Shown: positions 25,398 through 32,224 of the stretch, in pieces
Layout: the number at the start of each line of letters is the position of its first letter
How positions within the stretch are numbered: the stretch's first letter is position 1
Assembly (NCBI RefSeq): GCF_028289855.1
Contig: NZ_JAQGKZ010000031.1
Coordinates: 1 to 32,224, forward strand
Length of the DNA stretch: 32,224 bases
Direction of reading: 5' to 3'
Origin: Sphingomonas bacterium
Lineage (GTDB): Bacteria; Pseudomonadota; Alphaproteobacteria; Sphingomonadales; Sphingomonadaceae
Position numbers and translations under genes: made by a program
The notes under the pieces: generated by a model
Databases searched by the model: none
Seen by the model: the letters and a program-made list of their open reading frames with translations, nothing else
What the model was told of the DNA's origin: nothing

Positions 25398-26090
25398 ATG
25401 CACTGGAGTTTCGACCTTTCGCCGAACTCGACTTCGCCGCTGGCGTTGCTGCTCCACGCCGATATTGTGGTGCAGATCGTGATGGCTGGCTTGCTGATCG
25501 CGAGCATCTGGACCTGGGCGATCATCATCGGATCGGCGGGGAAACTGTCCGCGACGCGCAAGCAAATCAGCAAGTTCGAAAGCGATTTCTGGAAGGCCGA
25601 CGATATCGACGCCTTCTACAAGCGCGAGGGCGACAGCGAGCTGCCCGTCGCCAAGGTGTTCGCCGCCGGCGTCACCGAATGGCGCCGATCGACCGCGGGC
25701 GGGATCGTCGACCGCGACGGCGTGCGCGAACGGCTGGCGACGGCGATGGGATCGGCGGTAGCGAACGAGACCGACAAGCTCGCCGACCGGCTCAACATCC
25801 TGGCGACGGTCGGGTCGGTCGCGCCGTTCGTGGGGCTGTTCGGCACGGTGTGGGGCATCATGACCACGTTTACCGCGATCGCCGCGCAGCAGAACACCTC
25901 GCTGGTGACGGTCGGCCCCGGCATCGCCGAGGCTTTGTTCGCGACCGCGATCGGCCTGTTCGCGGCGATCCCCGCGGTGATCGCGTACAACCGCTTCAGC
26001 CATGCGGTGAACAAGATCGAGGCGCGGCTCAACCGCTTCGCCGATGGCTTCCACGCCACCTTGAGCCGCCAGCTCGAGGCGAAGCGCTAA
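25398..26090 (+). CDS. tolQ: Tol-Pal system proton channel subunit TolQ
   Basis: Inner-membrane subunit of the TolQR motor that energises TolA during outer-membrane constriction at cell division. The 230-residue protein has three membrane helices (about 18-46, 135-160 and 172-195). The MotA/TolQ/ExbB core is seen in LATVGSVAPFVGLFGTVWG and GIAEALFATAIGLFAAIPA, where Thr residues line the proton path. Length and position before tolR are standard. Confidence 0.97.
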   Translation: MHWSFDLSPNSTSPLALLLHADIVVQIVMAGLLIASIWTWAIIIGSAGKLSATRKQISKFESDFWKADDIDAFYKREGDSELPVAKVFAAGVTEWRRSTAGGIVDRDGVRERLATAMGSAVANETDKLADRLNILATVGSVAPFVGLFGTVWGIMTTFTAIAAQQNTSLVTVGPGIAEALFATAIGLFAAIPAVIAYNRFSHAVNKIEARLNRFADGFHATLSRQLEAKR

Positions 26091-26091
26091 A

Positions 26092-26532
26092 GTGGCGATG
26101 TCGCTCCCCTCCGCCCGCGGCAAGGGCCGGCGCGCCCCGATGGCGGACATCAACGTCACGCCGTTGGTCGACGTGATGCTGGTGCTGTTGATCATCTTCA
26201 TGGTCACCGCCCCGCTGATGACGGCGGGCGTACCGGTCAATCTGCCCGACAGCCGCGCCAAGGCGCTGGAGCAGGACAAGAAGCCGGTGGCGATCTCGAT
26301 CGAACGCGACGGCACGATCTACCTCGACGACAAGCAGGTCGCCGAGGATGCGTTGCCCGACGCACTCGCGGCAATCGCCGCGAAGCGCGATACCGACGGC
26401 AAGCCGCCGCAAATGCTGCTGCGCGCCGACAAGGGTCTCGATTACGGGCGCGTGATGGCGGTGATGGGCGACCTCAATCGCGCCGGGCTCAACCGCGTGT
26501 CGCTGGTGTCGAACGTCAAGGTCGAGCGGTGA
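26092..26532 (+). CDS. tolR: Tol-Pal system protein TolR
   Basis: The partner of TolQ, with one membrane helix and a periplasmic domain (146 residues). The motif ADINVTPLVDVMLVLLIIF holds the essential Asp27, matching Asp23 of E. coli TolR. The C-terminal domain (GTIYLDDKQV, LLRADKGLDYGRVMAVM) is of the ExbD/TolR type. The start may be GTG 26092 or ATG 26098, two codons later; neither has a good ribosome binding site. The stop overlaps tolA (GTGA). Confidence 0.96.
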   Translation: MAMSLPSARGKGRRAPMADINVTPLVDVMLVLLIIFMVTAPLMTAGVPVNLPDSRAKALEQDKKPVAISIERDGTIYLDDKQVAEDALPDALAAIAAKRDTDGKPPQMLLRADKGLDYGRVMAVMGDLNRAGLNRVSLVSNVKVER

Positions 26533-27455
26533 CCGCAATCGCCGCCTCACCGATGATGCCCCCCGGGCGGCAATCCGTGAAGCAGGATCGCGGAATCGAA
26601 TTCGCGGTGTCGGCGGTGCTGCACATCGTCGTGTTCGCCGGCCTGTCGATGGTGCTGCTCGTGCCGCGCGCGCCACCGCCGCCGCCCGCGCCGATGGACG
26701 TGACGATCGCCGACGATGTCGGGCTGCAGGCAGCCGCGCCGCAGAGCCTGACTCCGCCCGCGCAAAGCCAGGCGCCCGATCTCGGCAAGCCCGAGGATGC
26801 CGCGCCTGCCGCACCCGCGCCCGAGGCGGCCGAGCCCGCGCCGCCCAAGCCGCAACCCGCCGCCGCGCCGCCACCTAAGCCCGCCGAAATCGCCAAGCCG
26901 CAGCCTAAGAAGATCGCCCCGCCCGCGCCGCAAGCCGCCAAGGCACCCGCGCGGCCCGCACCGTCGTCGGCGCTCGCGAAGATCGTTGGCCGAGGCAGCG
27001 GCGTCACACCCGGCGCGACCGCCAATCGCCCACGCGGTCCTGCGCTGGGCGGGGTGATGAGCGGACTTGGCACGATTCCGAACAACTCGAAATCGATCAC
27101 GCCGCAAGCGACGATGACCGGGGCGGCAAGAGCCAGCATCAACGGCAAGATCGCCGAGCAAATCCAGCCGTGTGCGCTCAACCACAAACTGCCGCCAACG
27201 CCGGGGATCGACCGAGTCCGGGTCATCGTGCGCCTCAGTTTTGCACGTGACGGCAATTTGTCCGCTCCGCCGCAGATCGTCCGGATCGAGGGCCTTAACG
27301 ATGATACCGAGCGTTACGCGGACCTCGTGCGGCGAAGCGCCCTCGCGACATTCAGCGACAGGGCATGTCTGCCGATCCGCGGTTTGCCGGCCGACCTTTA
27401 CGACGTTCCGGGCGGTTGGCGCAGCGTGCCGCTGGGTTTCAGGCTACCAGGATAA
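26529..27455 (+). CDS. tolA: TolA-type protein of the Tol-Pal system
   Basis: A 308-residue protein in the tolA position. There is one membrane helix (about 24-45), then a Pro/Ala/Lys-rich linker (about 48-150; PPPPAP, PAAAPPPKPAE), then a C-terminal domain with two Cys (QPCALN and DRACLP) and the strands VRVIVRLSFARDGNL, as in TonB/TolA C-terminal domains. The linker is proline-rich and short, unlike the long Ala/Lys/Glu helix of E. coli TolA, so it looks TonB-like; this form is common in alphaproteobacteria. It starts at GTG 26529, overlapping tolR by 4 bases. Confidence 0.88.
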   Translation: MTAIAASPMMPPGRQSVKQDRGIEFAVSAVLHIVVFAGLSMVLLVPRAPPPPPAPMDVTIADDVGLQAAAPQSLTPPAQSQAPDLGKPEDAAPAAPAPEAAEPAPPKPQPAAAPPPKPAEIAKPQPKKIAPPAPQAAKAPARPAPSSALAKIVGRGSGVTPGATANRPRGPALGGVMSGLGTIPNNSKSITPQATMTGAARASINGKIAEQIQPCALNHKLPPTPGIDRVRVIVRLSFARDGNLSAPPQIVRIEGLNDDTERYADLVRRSALATFSDRACLPIRGLPADLYDVPGGWRSVPLGFRLPG

Positions 27456-27458
27456 GAT

Positions 27459-28829
27459 ATGATGATGATGCGTAATCTGCTTTCAATCGCCGTCATCGGC
27501 CTGCTGGCCGTGGGTTCTCCTGCCGCCGCGCAAGTTGCGTCGCCGCCAACGGCGCCGCAAACCGAGGAACCGATCGTTGACGTGATCGGCGGCATCTCCG
27601 CGCCGATGGGGATCGCCATTCCGCCGATGCCGACTTCGGATGTCGTCTCCACGCCGGCCGGCCCGACCGACCAGCTCGGCCGTCAGCTCGCCGATGTCAT
27701 CACCGGCGACCTCAAGAATTCGGGGCTGTTCAAGCCGCTTCCTGCCGGCCAGCTCCTGAACGTCCCGTTCGCCGAGGCGACCTCGCCCAACTACGGCAGC
27801 TGGAGCGCCACCGGCGCGACCGCGTTGGTCCAGGGCTACGTCCGCGCGAACGGCAACGGCACGCTGACCGTCGGCTGCTACCTCTACGACACCGCGCAGC
27901 AGCGCGAATTGTCGCGGCAAGGCTATATCGTCCCGTTCGGCGAATGGCGCCGCGCCGCGCACAAATGCGCCGACATGGTCTATACGCGGCTGACCGGCGA
28001 GGGGCCCTATTTCGACAGCCGCGTTGTCTATGTTTCGGAGACGGGGCCCAAGGGCAAACGGATCAAGCGGCTCGCTTTGATGGATCAGGACGGGTTTAAC
28101 GGCCGCTTCCTGACCAACGGCCAGACGATTGTGCTGACCCCGACCTTGTCGCGCGACCAGCGCCGGATCGCGTATCTGTCGTACCTCGACAAGAAGCCGA
28201 CGATCTACGTCTACGACATCGCCAGCGGCCGCCAGACCAAGCTCGTCACCGACGTCAGCCTGGCGTTCGCGCCGCGCTTTTCGCCCAACGGCCAGTGGAT
28301 CCTTTTCTCGATGGCGCAAGGCGGCAATACCGACCTTTACCGCATCCCGTCGGGCGGGGGGCAGTGGCAGCGGCTGACCACATCGCCCGGGATCGACACC
28401 GGCGGCAGCTATTCGCCCGACGGCAATCGCATCGTGTTCGAGAGCGATCGCTCGGGGGCGCAACAGCTTTACGTGATGAATGCCGACGGATCGAACCAGC
28501 AACGCATCAGCTTCGGCAACGGACGCTACGCCACCCCGGCGTGGAGCCCGCGCGGCGATTTGATCGCCTTCACCAAAATGGGCGGCGGGTTCCATGTCGG
28601 GATCATGTCGCCGTCGGGCGGCGGCGAGAAGATGCTGACCGACGGCTGGCAGGATGAGGCGCCGAGCTGGGCGCCCAACGGCCGCGTGATCATGTTCTTC
28701 CGCTCGACCGAGGGCGGATCGGGGGTCGCCGATCTGTGGTCGGTCGACCTGACCGGCGTCAACGAACGCCGCTTGCCCACCCCATTCGACGGATCGGACC
28801 CGAGCTGGGGCCCCATTCGCACCGATTGA
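27459..28829 (+). CDS. tolB: Tol-Pal system beta-propeller protein TolB
   Basis: A periplasmic protein of up to 456 residues that links Pal to TolA. A signal peptide (LLSIAVIGLLAVGSPAAAQ) is followed by a long linker, the N-terminal alpha/beta domain (about 65-175, LADVITGDLKNSGLFKPL) and a six-bladed propeller with repeated FSPNG, YSPDG, WSPRG and WAPNG turns. Four ATG codons in a row (27459, 27462, 27465, 27468) make the exact start ambiguous; AGGA at 27449-27452 can serve any of them. Confidence 0.96.
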   Translation: MMMMRNLLSIAVIGLLAVGSPAAAQVASPPTAPQTEEPIVDVIGGISAPMGIAIPPMPTSDVVSTPAGPTDQLGRQLADVITGDLKNSGLFKPLPAGQLLNVPFAEATSPNYGSWSATGATALVQGYVRANGNGTLTVGCYLYDTAQQRELSRQGYIVPFGEWRRAAHKCADMVYTRLTGEGPYFDSRVVYVSETGPKGKRIKRLALMDQDGFNGRFLTNGQTIVLTPTLSRDQRRIAYLSYLDKKPTIYVYDIASGRQTKLVTDVSLAFAPRFSPNGQWILFSMAQGGNTDLYRIPSGGGQWQRLTTSPGIDTGGSYSPDGNRIVFESDRSGAQQLYVMNADGSNQQRISFGNGRYATPAWSPRGDLIAFTKMGGGFHVGIMSPSGGGEKMLTDGWQDEAPSWAPNGRVIMFFRSTEGGSGVADLWSVDLTGVNERRLPTPFDGSDPSWGPIRTD

Positions 28830-28861
28830 TCGTTTATCACGCCAAAGAAGGAGTACCGACA

Positions 28862-29374
28862 ATGGCCCGTGCCACCACCAAGCTGATCCTGCTCGCTGCG
28901 CTCGTCGCGATCGCGGGCTGCGCATCGAAGCGGCCAAAGGTGCTGCCACCCTCCGCCGGCGATAACCCGGTGACCGACACCAGCGGCGCGAACGGCGGCA
29001 ACACCGTCATCCCGGGCAGCGCGCAGGACTTCCAGCGCTCGGTGATGAGCGACACGATCCACTTCGCGCTCGACATGTACGATATCGACGCGACCTCGCG
29101 CTCGATCCTCGATACGCAGGCGGTGTGGCTGACCAAATGGCCCGACCGCCGCATCACGATCGAGGGGCATGCCGACGAACGCGGTACGCGCGAATACAAC
29201 CTAGCGCTCGGAGACCGGCGCGCGAATGCCGCGAAGAACTATCTCGCTGCCAAGGGCATCAACCCGGCGCGGATCACGACGATCAGCTACGGCAAGGAAC
29301 GTCCGATCGCACTGGGAAGTGACGAGGCAAGCTGGGCGCAGAACCGCCGCGCGGTGACGATCGTGCTGCAGTAA
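28862..29374 (+). CDS. pal: Peptidoglycan-associated lipoprotein Pal
   Basis: An outer-membrane lipoprotein of 170 residues that holds the outer membrane to peptidoglycan. The lipobox is LVAIAGC with Cys20; the mature part has a flexible linker and an OmpA-like domain with IEGHADERGTREYNLALGDRRA, whose Asp and Arg bind diaminopimelate. ATG 28862 follows AAGGAG; the longer open frame overlaps the tolB end and lacks a signal. Last gene of the tol operon, 32 bases after tolB. Confidence 0.97.
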   Translation: MARATTKLILLAALVAIAGCASKRPKVLPPSAGDNPVTDTSGANGGNTVIPGSAQDFQRSVMSDTIHFALDMYDIDATSRSILDTQAVWLTKWPDRRITIEGHADERGTREYNLALGDRRANAAKNYLAAKGINPARITTISYGKERPIALGSDEASWAQNRRAVTIVLQ

Positions 29375-29381
29375 GCGTCAT

Positions 29382-29478
29382 TCCCCTCCCGCTTGCGGGA
29401 GGGGCAAGGGGAGGGCGTGTTTCTCCCCGCAGCGTTATGACAGGCCCTCCCCCGACCCCTCCCGCAAGCGGGAGGGGA
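29382..29478. repeat. Intergenic inverted repeat after pal
   Basis: The arms 29382-29416 and 29444-29478 (35 bases) pair at 32 positions. Each arm itself contains the palindrome CCCTCCCGC-TT-GCGGGAGGG. It fills most of the 167-base space between pal and the SPFH gene and may end tol transcription, although there is no T run. It is a different sequence type from families A and B. Confidence 0.85.
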
Positions 29479-29513
29479 GATTCCGCTTGCGACTCGCTCA
29501 ATCCCGATATAAA

Positions 29514-29525
29514 TGTGATATCACA
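29514..29525. promoter_or_regulatory. Perfect 12-bp palindrome upstream of the SPFH operon
   Basis: TGTGATATCACA, in an AT-rich stretch (CGATATAAATG before it, ATAAC after it) that stands out from the GC-rich surroundings, ends 16 bases before the SPFH start. The ribosome binding site GGGAGG lies between. The position fits an operator for the ribbon-helix-helix protein encoded two genes along; inference. Confidence 0.6.
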
Positions 29526-29541
29526 ATAACGGGAGGGCCCC

Positions 29542-30456
29542 ATGGCCAGCATCGCTTCGGACACCATCACCAGGAATACCGCGCTCAACCTGTCGCACGA
29601 GCGGCCAGCATCGACATCGAGCGGCTATCTGATGCTGCTCGTCATGCTGATCGCGATCGTCGTGGCGATCTTCGGCGCGACTCAGATCGACGCCGATGCC
29701 GCGGTCGGCGTGCCGCTGCTGCTGTTCGGCGCGCTGACCTTCGCATTCGTCATGCCGGGCTTCTACATGCTCCAGCCCAACCAGGCGGTCGCGATCACCC
29801 TGTTCGGCAGCTACAAGGGCACCGACCGCTCGACCGGATTGCGCTGGGTCGTGCCGTGGTACGGCAAGAAAAAGGTCTCGGCGCGCGCGAACAACATCAT
29901 TTCGGACAAGATCAAGGTCAACGACCTGCGCGGCAACCCGATCGAGATCGCGGCGCAAGTCGTGTGGCGCGTCACCGACACCGCGCAGGCGCTGTTCGAC
30001 GTCGACGATTACAAGGCGTTCGTGATGGTCCAGATCGAGGCCGCCGTCCGCACGATCGGCTCGCGTTATCCGTACGACGATTTCGAGCATCAGGAAGTCA
30101 CGCTGCGCGGCAACCACGACCAGGTTGGTGTCGAGCTGCGGCAGGAACTGATTAACCGGCTGACGATGGCGGGAATCACCGTCGACGAATGCGGCTTCAC
30201 GCACCTCGCTTATGCGCAGGAAATCGCCGGGGCGATGCTGCGGCGCCAGCAAGCGCAGGCGGTGGTCGCAGCGCGCCAGACTTTGGTCGAGGGCGCGGTA
30301 GGCATGGTCCAGATGGCGCTCGAGCAATTGTCGGCGAAGAACGTCGTCGAGCTCGACGACGAGCGCCGCGCGGCGATGGTCAGCAACCTGATGGTCGTGC
30401 TGTGCGGCGAACGCGACACGCAGCCGATCGTCAACGCCGGCTCGCTGTATCAATAA
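29542..30456 (+). CDS. SPFH/Band 7 domain membrane protein
   Basis: A 304-residue protein of the stomatin/prohibitin/flotillin/HflK-C superfamily. Two hydrophobic segments (about 28-47 and 55-77) are followed by the SPFH domain: [44 protein letters not shown] and VVWRVTD, then helices with LRQELINRL and a short coiled region [18 protein letters not shown]. Such proteins form membrane-bound ring or cage assemblies that often hold proteases or order lipid domains; no target is visible here. It starts an operon with an RHH regulator and a two-helix membrane protein. Confidence 0.92.
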   Translation: MASIASDTITRNTALNLSHERPASTSSGYLMLLVMLIAIVVAIFGATQIDADAAVGVPLLLFGALTFAFVMPGFYMLQPNQAVAITLFGSYKGTDRSTGLRWVVPWYGKKKVSARANNIISDKIKVNDLRGNPIEIAAQVVWRVTDTAQALFDVDDYKAFVMVQIEAAVRTIGSRYPYDDFEHQEVTLRGNHDQVGVELRQELINRLTMAGITVDECGFTHLAYAQEIAGAMLRRQQAQAVVAARQTLVEGAVGMVQMALEQLSAKNVVELDDERRAAMVSNLMVVLCGERDTQPIVNAGSLYQ

Positions 30457-30467
30457 GCGCGTAACCG

Positions 30468-30677
30468 ATGGCCGCTCCCCCCAAAAAGGCGTTCCCGTTG
30501 CGCCTCGACCCCGCGCTGTACGCGGCGATCGAGCGCGCGGCGGCGAGCGACCTCAGGAGCGTCAACGCCCAGGTTGAATGCCTGTTGCGCGAGGCGTTGG
30601 GGCGGCGCGGGGTGAAACTGGCGGAACCGGTCCGCGCCAAGCGCGGGCGGCCGGCAAAGGAGAAAGACGATGAGTGA
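30468..30677 (+). CDS. Arc-type ribbon-helix-helix DNA-binding protein with AT-hook-like tail
   Basis: A 69-residue basic protein. The ribbon FPLRLDPALYAAIERAA and helices LRSVNAQVECLLREAL form an Arc/MetJ-type ribbon-helix-helix fold. The C terminus holds KRGRPAK (58-64), with the RGRP core of an AT hook. It is likely a DNA-binding dimer regulating its own operon. It follows the SPFH gene by 11 bases and overlaps the next gene by 8. No toxin partner was recognised, so an antitoxin role is not supported. Confidence 0.87.
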   Translation: MAAPPKKAFPLRLDPALYAAIERAAASDLRSVNAQVECLLREALGRRGVKLAEPVRAKRGRPAKEKDDE

Positions 30678-30915
30678 TGGAGACTGGTTCGCGCCGAAAC
30701 GCTTCGGCTATGGCTCGAGCTTGCCGATCGCTTGGCAGGGATGGGCGGTGCTGATCGGCTATATCGCCGTGTTGACGGCGGCGGGTATTACCTTGCTTCC
30801 ACGGCACTGGGCGCTGTGGGCCACGATCATCGCGCTCGCGACGCTGACGCTGACGATCATCTGCGCGCAGCATACGCGCGGGGGCTGGCAATGGCGCTGG
30901 GGCGGGAAGGAATAA
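30670..30915 (+). CDS. Small two-helix membrane protein
   Basis: An 81-residue protein. The N-terminal part FGYGSSLPIAWQGW leads to two hydrophobic helices (about 22-42 and 47-65), followed by a Trp/Arg/Gly-rich tail (GGWQWRWGGKE). No known domain. The start overlaps the RHH gene by 8 bases, so the pair is probably translationally coupled. It may work with the SPFH protein in the membrane; that is a guess from position. Confidence 0.75.
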   Translation: MSDGDWFAPKRFGYGSSLPIAWQGWAVLIGYIAVLTAAGITLLPRHWALWATIIALATLTLTIICAQHTRGGWQWRWGGKE

Positions 30916-30943
30916 GCGCTTCGATACCCCGTGAAGTTTGGGC

Positions 30944-31804
30944 TCAACCCAGCGCTCCATCGAGTATTTTCGCCAACCTGAGCCCGCCGCGTTTGACCTC
31001 AAGCCGCACGGTTGGCACCAGCCGCTCGATCGTCGCGTTGTCGAGTTTGACGCGGGTTGGGGTCGGCCCGCACGGATCGCCGCCGATCGCTGTTGCATAG
31101 GTCACGTCACGCGCGACCTGCCAGCTTTCGCGACTCCAGTCGACGACATCGCCCGCTGCTACCGCGCGACGTACGGCTAACGGGTAGCGCCGCACGAGGC
31201 TCGGCCCGGTCGAGATCGCGCGCTCCGCCAGATACCCGTCCCAGATCGAATGCAAATTGAGCCGGCTCGCGGTGAACGTCCCGTAATCGGCCTTGACGTC
31301 GTTGCCGCCCTTGTCGCCCTTTTCGCCGGCGTGGAGCGGCTGGTGCAGGTCGCCGACGAAGTGGATCAGGAACACCAGCGCACGAACGCGGTCGGCGGTC
31401 GGCGCCCGGCGGTCCCTGAGCAATTTGGCGTCGCGGACGATCTGCGCCGACACGCAATTGTCGCCCTTGCACGCTTCGATCAGGTCGAACGGCTGGCAGA
31501 TATTGACGTCCTGATAGTGCCAGGCGTTGGTCTCGCCGAACTTCTGCCTGCCGTCGGGGTTCTTGATCCCCTTGATGCAATCCGCCCACACCGCCGCGTC
31601 GTCGATCGTCCCGGCCTTGCATTCGGGGGTGCCGAGCAATTTCTGTTGGCGCAACAACACGAGGATGCGAGCGCGGGTCGCGGGCTTGATGTTGGCCCAG
31701 GCGATCTCGGCGATGGTCTGGTGGCCATACTCCCAATAGGCGCCGGCGGGCGTGGCGATCAGGAGTGCGCTCAGCGCGGCGAAGAAGGGGAGGAGGCGCT
31801 TCAT
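30944..31804 (-). CDS. S1/P1-type nuclease, exported
   Basis: A 286-residue zinc nuclease of the S1/P1 family, which cuts single-stranded DNA and RNA. The signal peptide ends near PAGA, and the mature start is YWEYGHQTIAEIAW. Zinc ligands by family pattern: Trp24 region, His28, an Asp near 68-75, His96 (AWHYQDVN), His148, Asp152 and His158 (HFVGDLHQPLH), His185 and Asp189 (NLHSIWD); the spacings 148-152-158 and 185-189 match nuclease P1. It is probably periplasmic or secreted, serving nucleotide scavenging. It is convergent with the SPFH operon, 28 bases away. Confidence 0.93.
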   Translation of the reverse strand: MKRLLPFFAALSALLIATPAGAYWEYGHQTIAEIAWANIKPATRARILVLLRQQKLLGTPECKAGTIDDAAVWADCIKGIKNPDGRQKFGETNAWHYQDVNICQPFDLIEACKGDNCVSAQIVRDAKLLRDRRAPTADRVRALVFLIHFVGDLHQPLHAGEKGDKGGNDVKADYGTFTASRLNLHSIWDGYLAERAISTGPSLVRRYPLAVRRAVAAGDVVDWSRESWQVARDVTYATAIGGDPCGPTPTRVKLDNATIERLVPTVRLEVKRGGLRLAKILDGALG

Positions 31805-31837
31805 GGCGTCAGCGCCTACGCCTGCATCGCGCGGCGC

Positions 31838-32224
31838 TCAATCCTCGTCGTCGTACAACGCCACGATGCGAGCGCCGGCCGACCCTGCACGGCCGCGATA
31901 GAGACTCGCGGTGGTGAAGCTCCACGCCGCGTCGCCGCGCGCATCGGTCACGATCACCCCGCCGGTGCCGCCGAGCGCCTTGACCTCGCTCATCACCTCG
32001 TCGGCCGCAACCTGCAGTCTTTCGCCGAGAAACCGGACGCGGGCGTTAATCTGGAACGCAACGGTTTCGCGGATGAAGAACTCGCCTGCGCCGGTGCACG
32101 ACACCGCCGCACCCCGGTCGTCGGCATAAGTGCCAGCCCCAATCAGCGGCGAATCGCCAATCCGGCCCCAGCGCTTGCCGGTGACGCCGCCCGTCGAGGT
32201 CGCCGCGGCGACATGGCCGCGCCT
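31838..32224 (-). CDS. Isoaspartyl peptidase/L-asparaginase (partial, 5' end outside window)
   Basis: The C-terminal 128 residues of a plant-type asparaginase (Ntn-hydrolase, T2 family), which removes isoaspartyl residues from peptides and hydrolyses asparagine. In the beta subunit, VAAATSTGG, RIGDSPLIGAGTYAD and VSCTGAGEFFIR are clear family marks. The catalytic Thr that becomes the new N terminus lies upstream, beyond the window end. The frame is open to base 32224; the GTG at 32104 is internal. It is followed by the S1/P1 gene on the same strand, 33 bases on. Confidence 0.93.
   Translation of the reverse strand, partial: RRGHVAAATSTGGVTGKRWGRIGDSPLIGAGTYADDRGAAVSCTGAGEFFIRETVAFQINARVRFLGERLQVAADEVMSEVKALGGTGGVIVTDARGDAAWSFTTASLYRGRAGSAGARIVALYDDED

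Noticed and set aside
27483..28949. A 488-codon minus-strand open frame opposite tolB
   Set aside because: Antisense shadow of a certain tolB gene; composition is Arg-rich without recognisable domains.
30468..30915. RHH gene and following small gene as a toxin-antitoxin pair
   Set aside because: The second protein is a two-helix membrane protein lacking any known toxin fold, and the pair is downstream of an SPFH gene in one operon; small hydrophobic toxins exist, so it is not excluded, but nothing supports it.
1..32224. tRNA, rRNA, phage, transposase or CRISPR features
   Set aside because: I looked for typical cloverleaf ends, repeat-spacer patterns and transposase or integrase motifs, and saw none.

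Overview
The window is high-GC chromosomal DNA from an alphaproteobacterium, most likely a sphingomonad (Sphingomonas or a close relative). The evidence is the gene content and order: yebC-ruvC-ruvA...ruvB next to ybgC-tolQRAB-pal, a GapR (DUF2312) gene, DUF1244, type-B L36 (41 aa), an SOS box of the alphaproteobacterial GTTC-N7-GTTC type, and several intergenic inverted repeats of the kind scattered in sphingomonad genomes. Genus is inference; no rRNA or tRNA gene was seen. No phage, transposase or CRISPR array is visible.

Layout. 1-4.6 kb: the 3' part of a penicillin-acylase-type hydrolase, a two-domain M16 metalloprotease and a small hypothetical gene. 4.6-6.3 kb: a terminator and a palindromic repeat at a convergent junction, then purE-purK on the minus strand. 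6.4-9.2 kb: an epoxide-hydrolase-like alpha/beta hydrolase, a DUF4242 protein, gpmA, and a dienelactone-hydrolase family gene divergent from gpmA across an inverted repeat that fills the intergenic space. 9.2-11.7 kb: a minus-strand operon of a DUF4136 lipoprotein, an M14 carboxypeptidase and a protein with two TonB-C-like units. 11.8-14.2 kb: rpmJ-type L36 plus a HAD phosphatase, then pyk on the minus strand with a second copy of the convergent-junction repeat. 14.2-17.0 kb: DUF1244, gapR, a YhiN/HI0933-type flavoprotein, a long hairpin and yebC.

17.0-22.0 kb: a recombination-repair cluster, ruvC, ruvA and ruvB, with one membrane-protein gene before ruvC and four extra genes between ruvA and ruvB. 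The gene just before ruvB begins with a diverged copy of the first twelve codons of ruvB. A good SOS box lies between ruvC and ruvA. 22.0-24.9 kb: four minus-strand genes (ABC permease, ABC ATPase, XRE regulator, four-helix membrane protein) separate ruvB from ybgC; the XRE pair has a tandem 18-bp operator. 24.9-29.4 kb: the complete ybgC-tolQ-tolR-tolA-tolB-pal envelope system. 29.5-30.9 kb: a small SPFH/band-7, ribbon-helix-helix, two-helix membrane protein operon behind a perfect 12-bp palindrome. 30.9-32.2 kb: an S1/P1 nuclease and the 3' end of an isoaspartyl peptidase, both on the minus strand.

Most of the window is housekeeping. The parts most worth a second look are the ruvB-start duplication and other genes interrupting ruvCAB, the XRE/membrane pair with its tandem operator, the SPFH-RHH-membrane operon with its palindrome, and the inverted repeats, one of which supplies both ribosome binding sites of a divergent gene pair.
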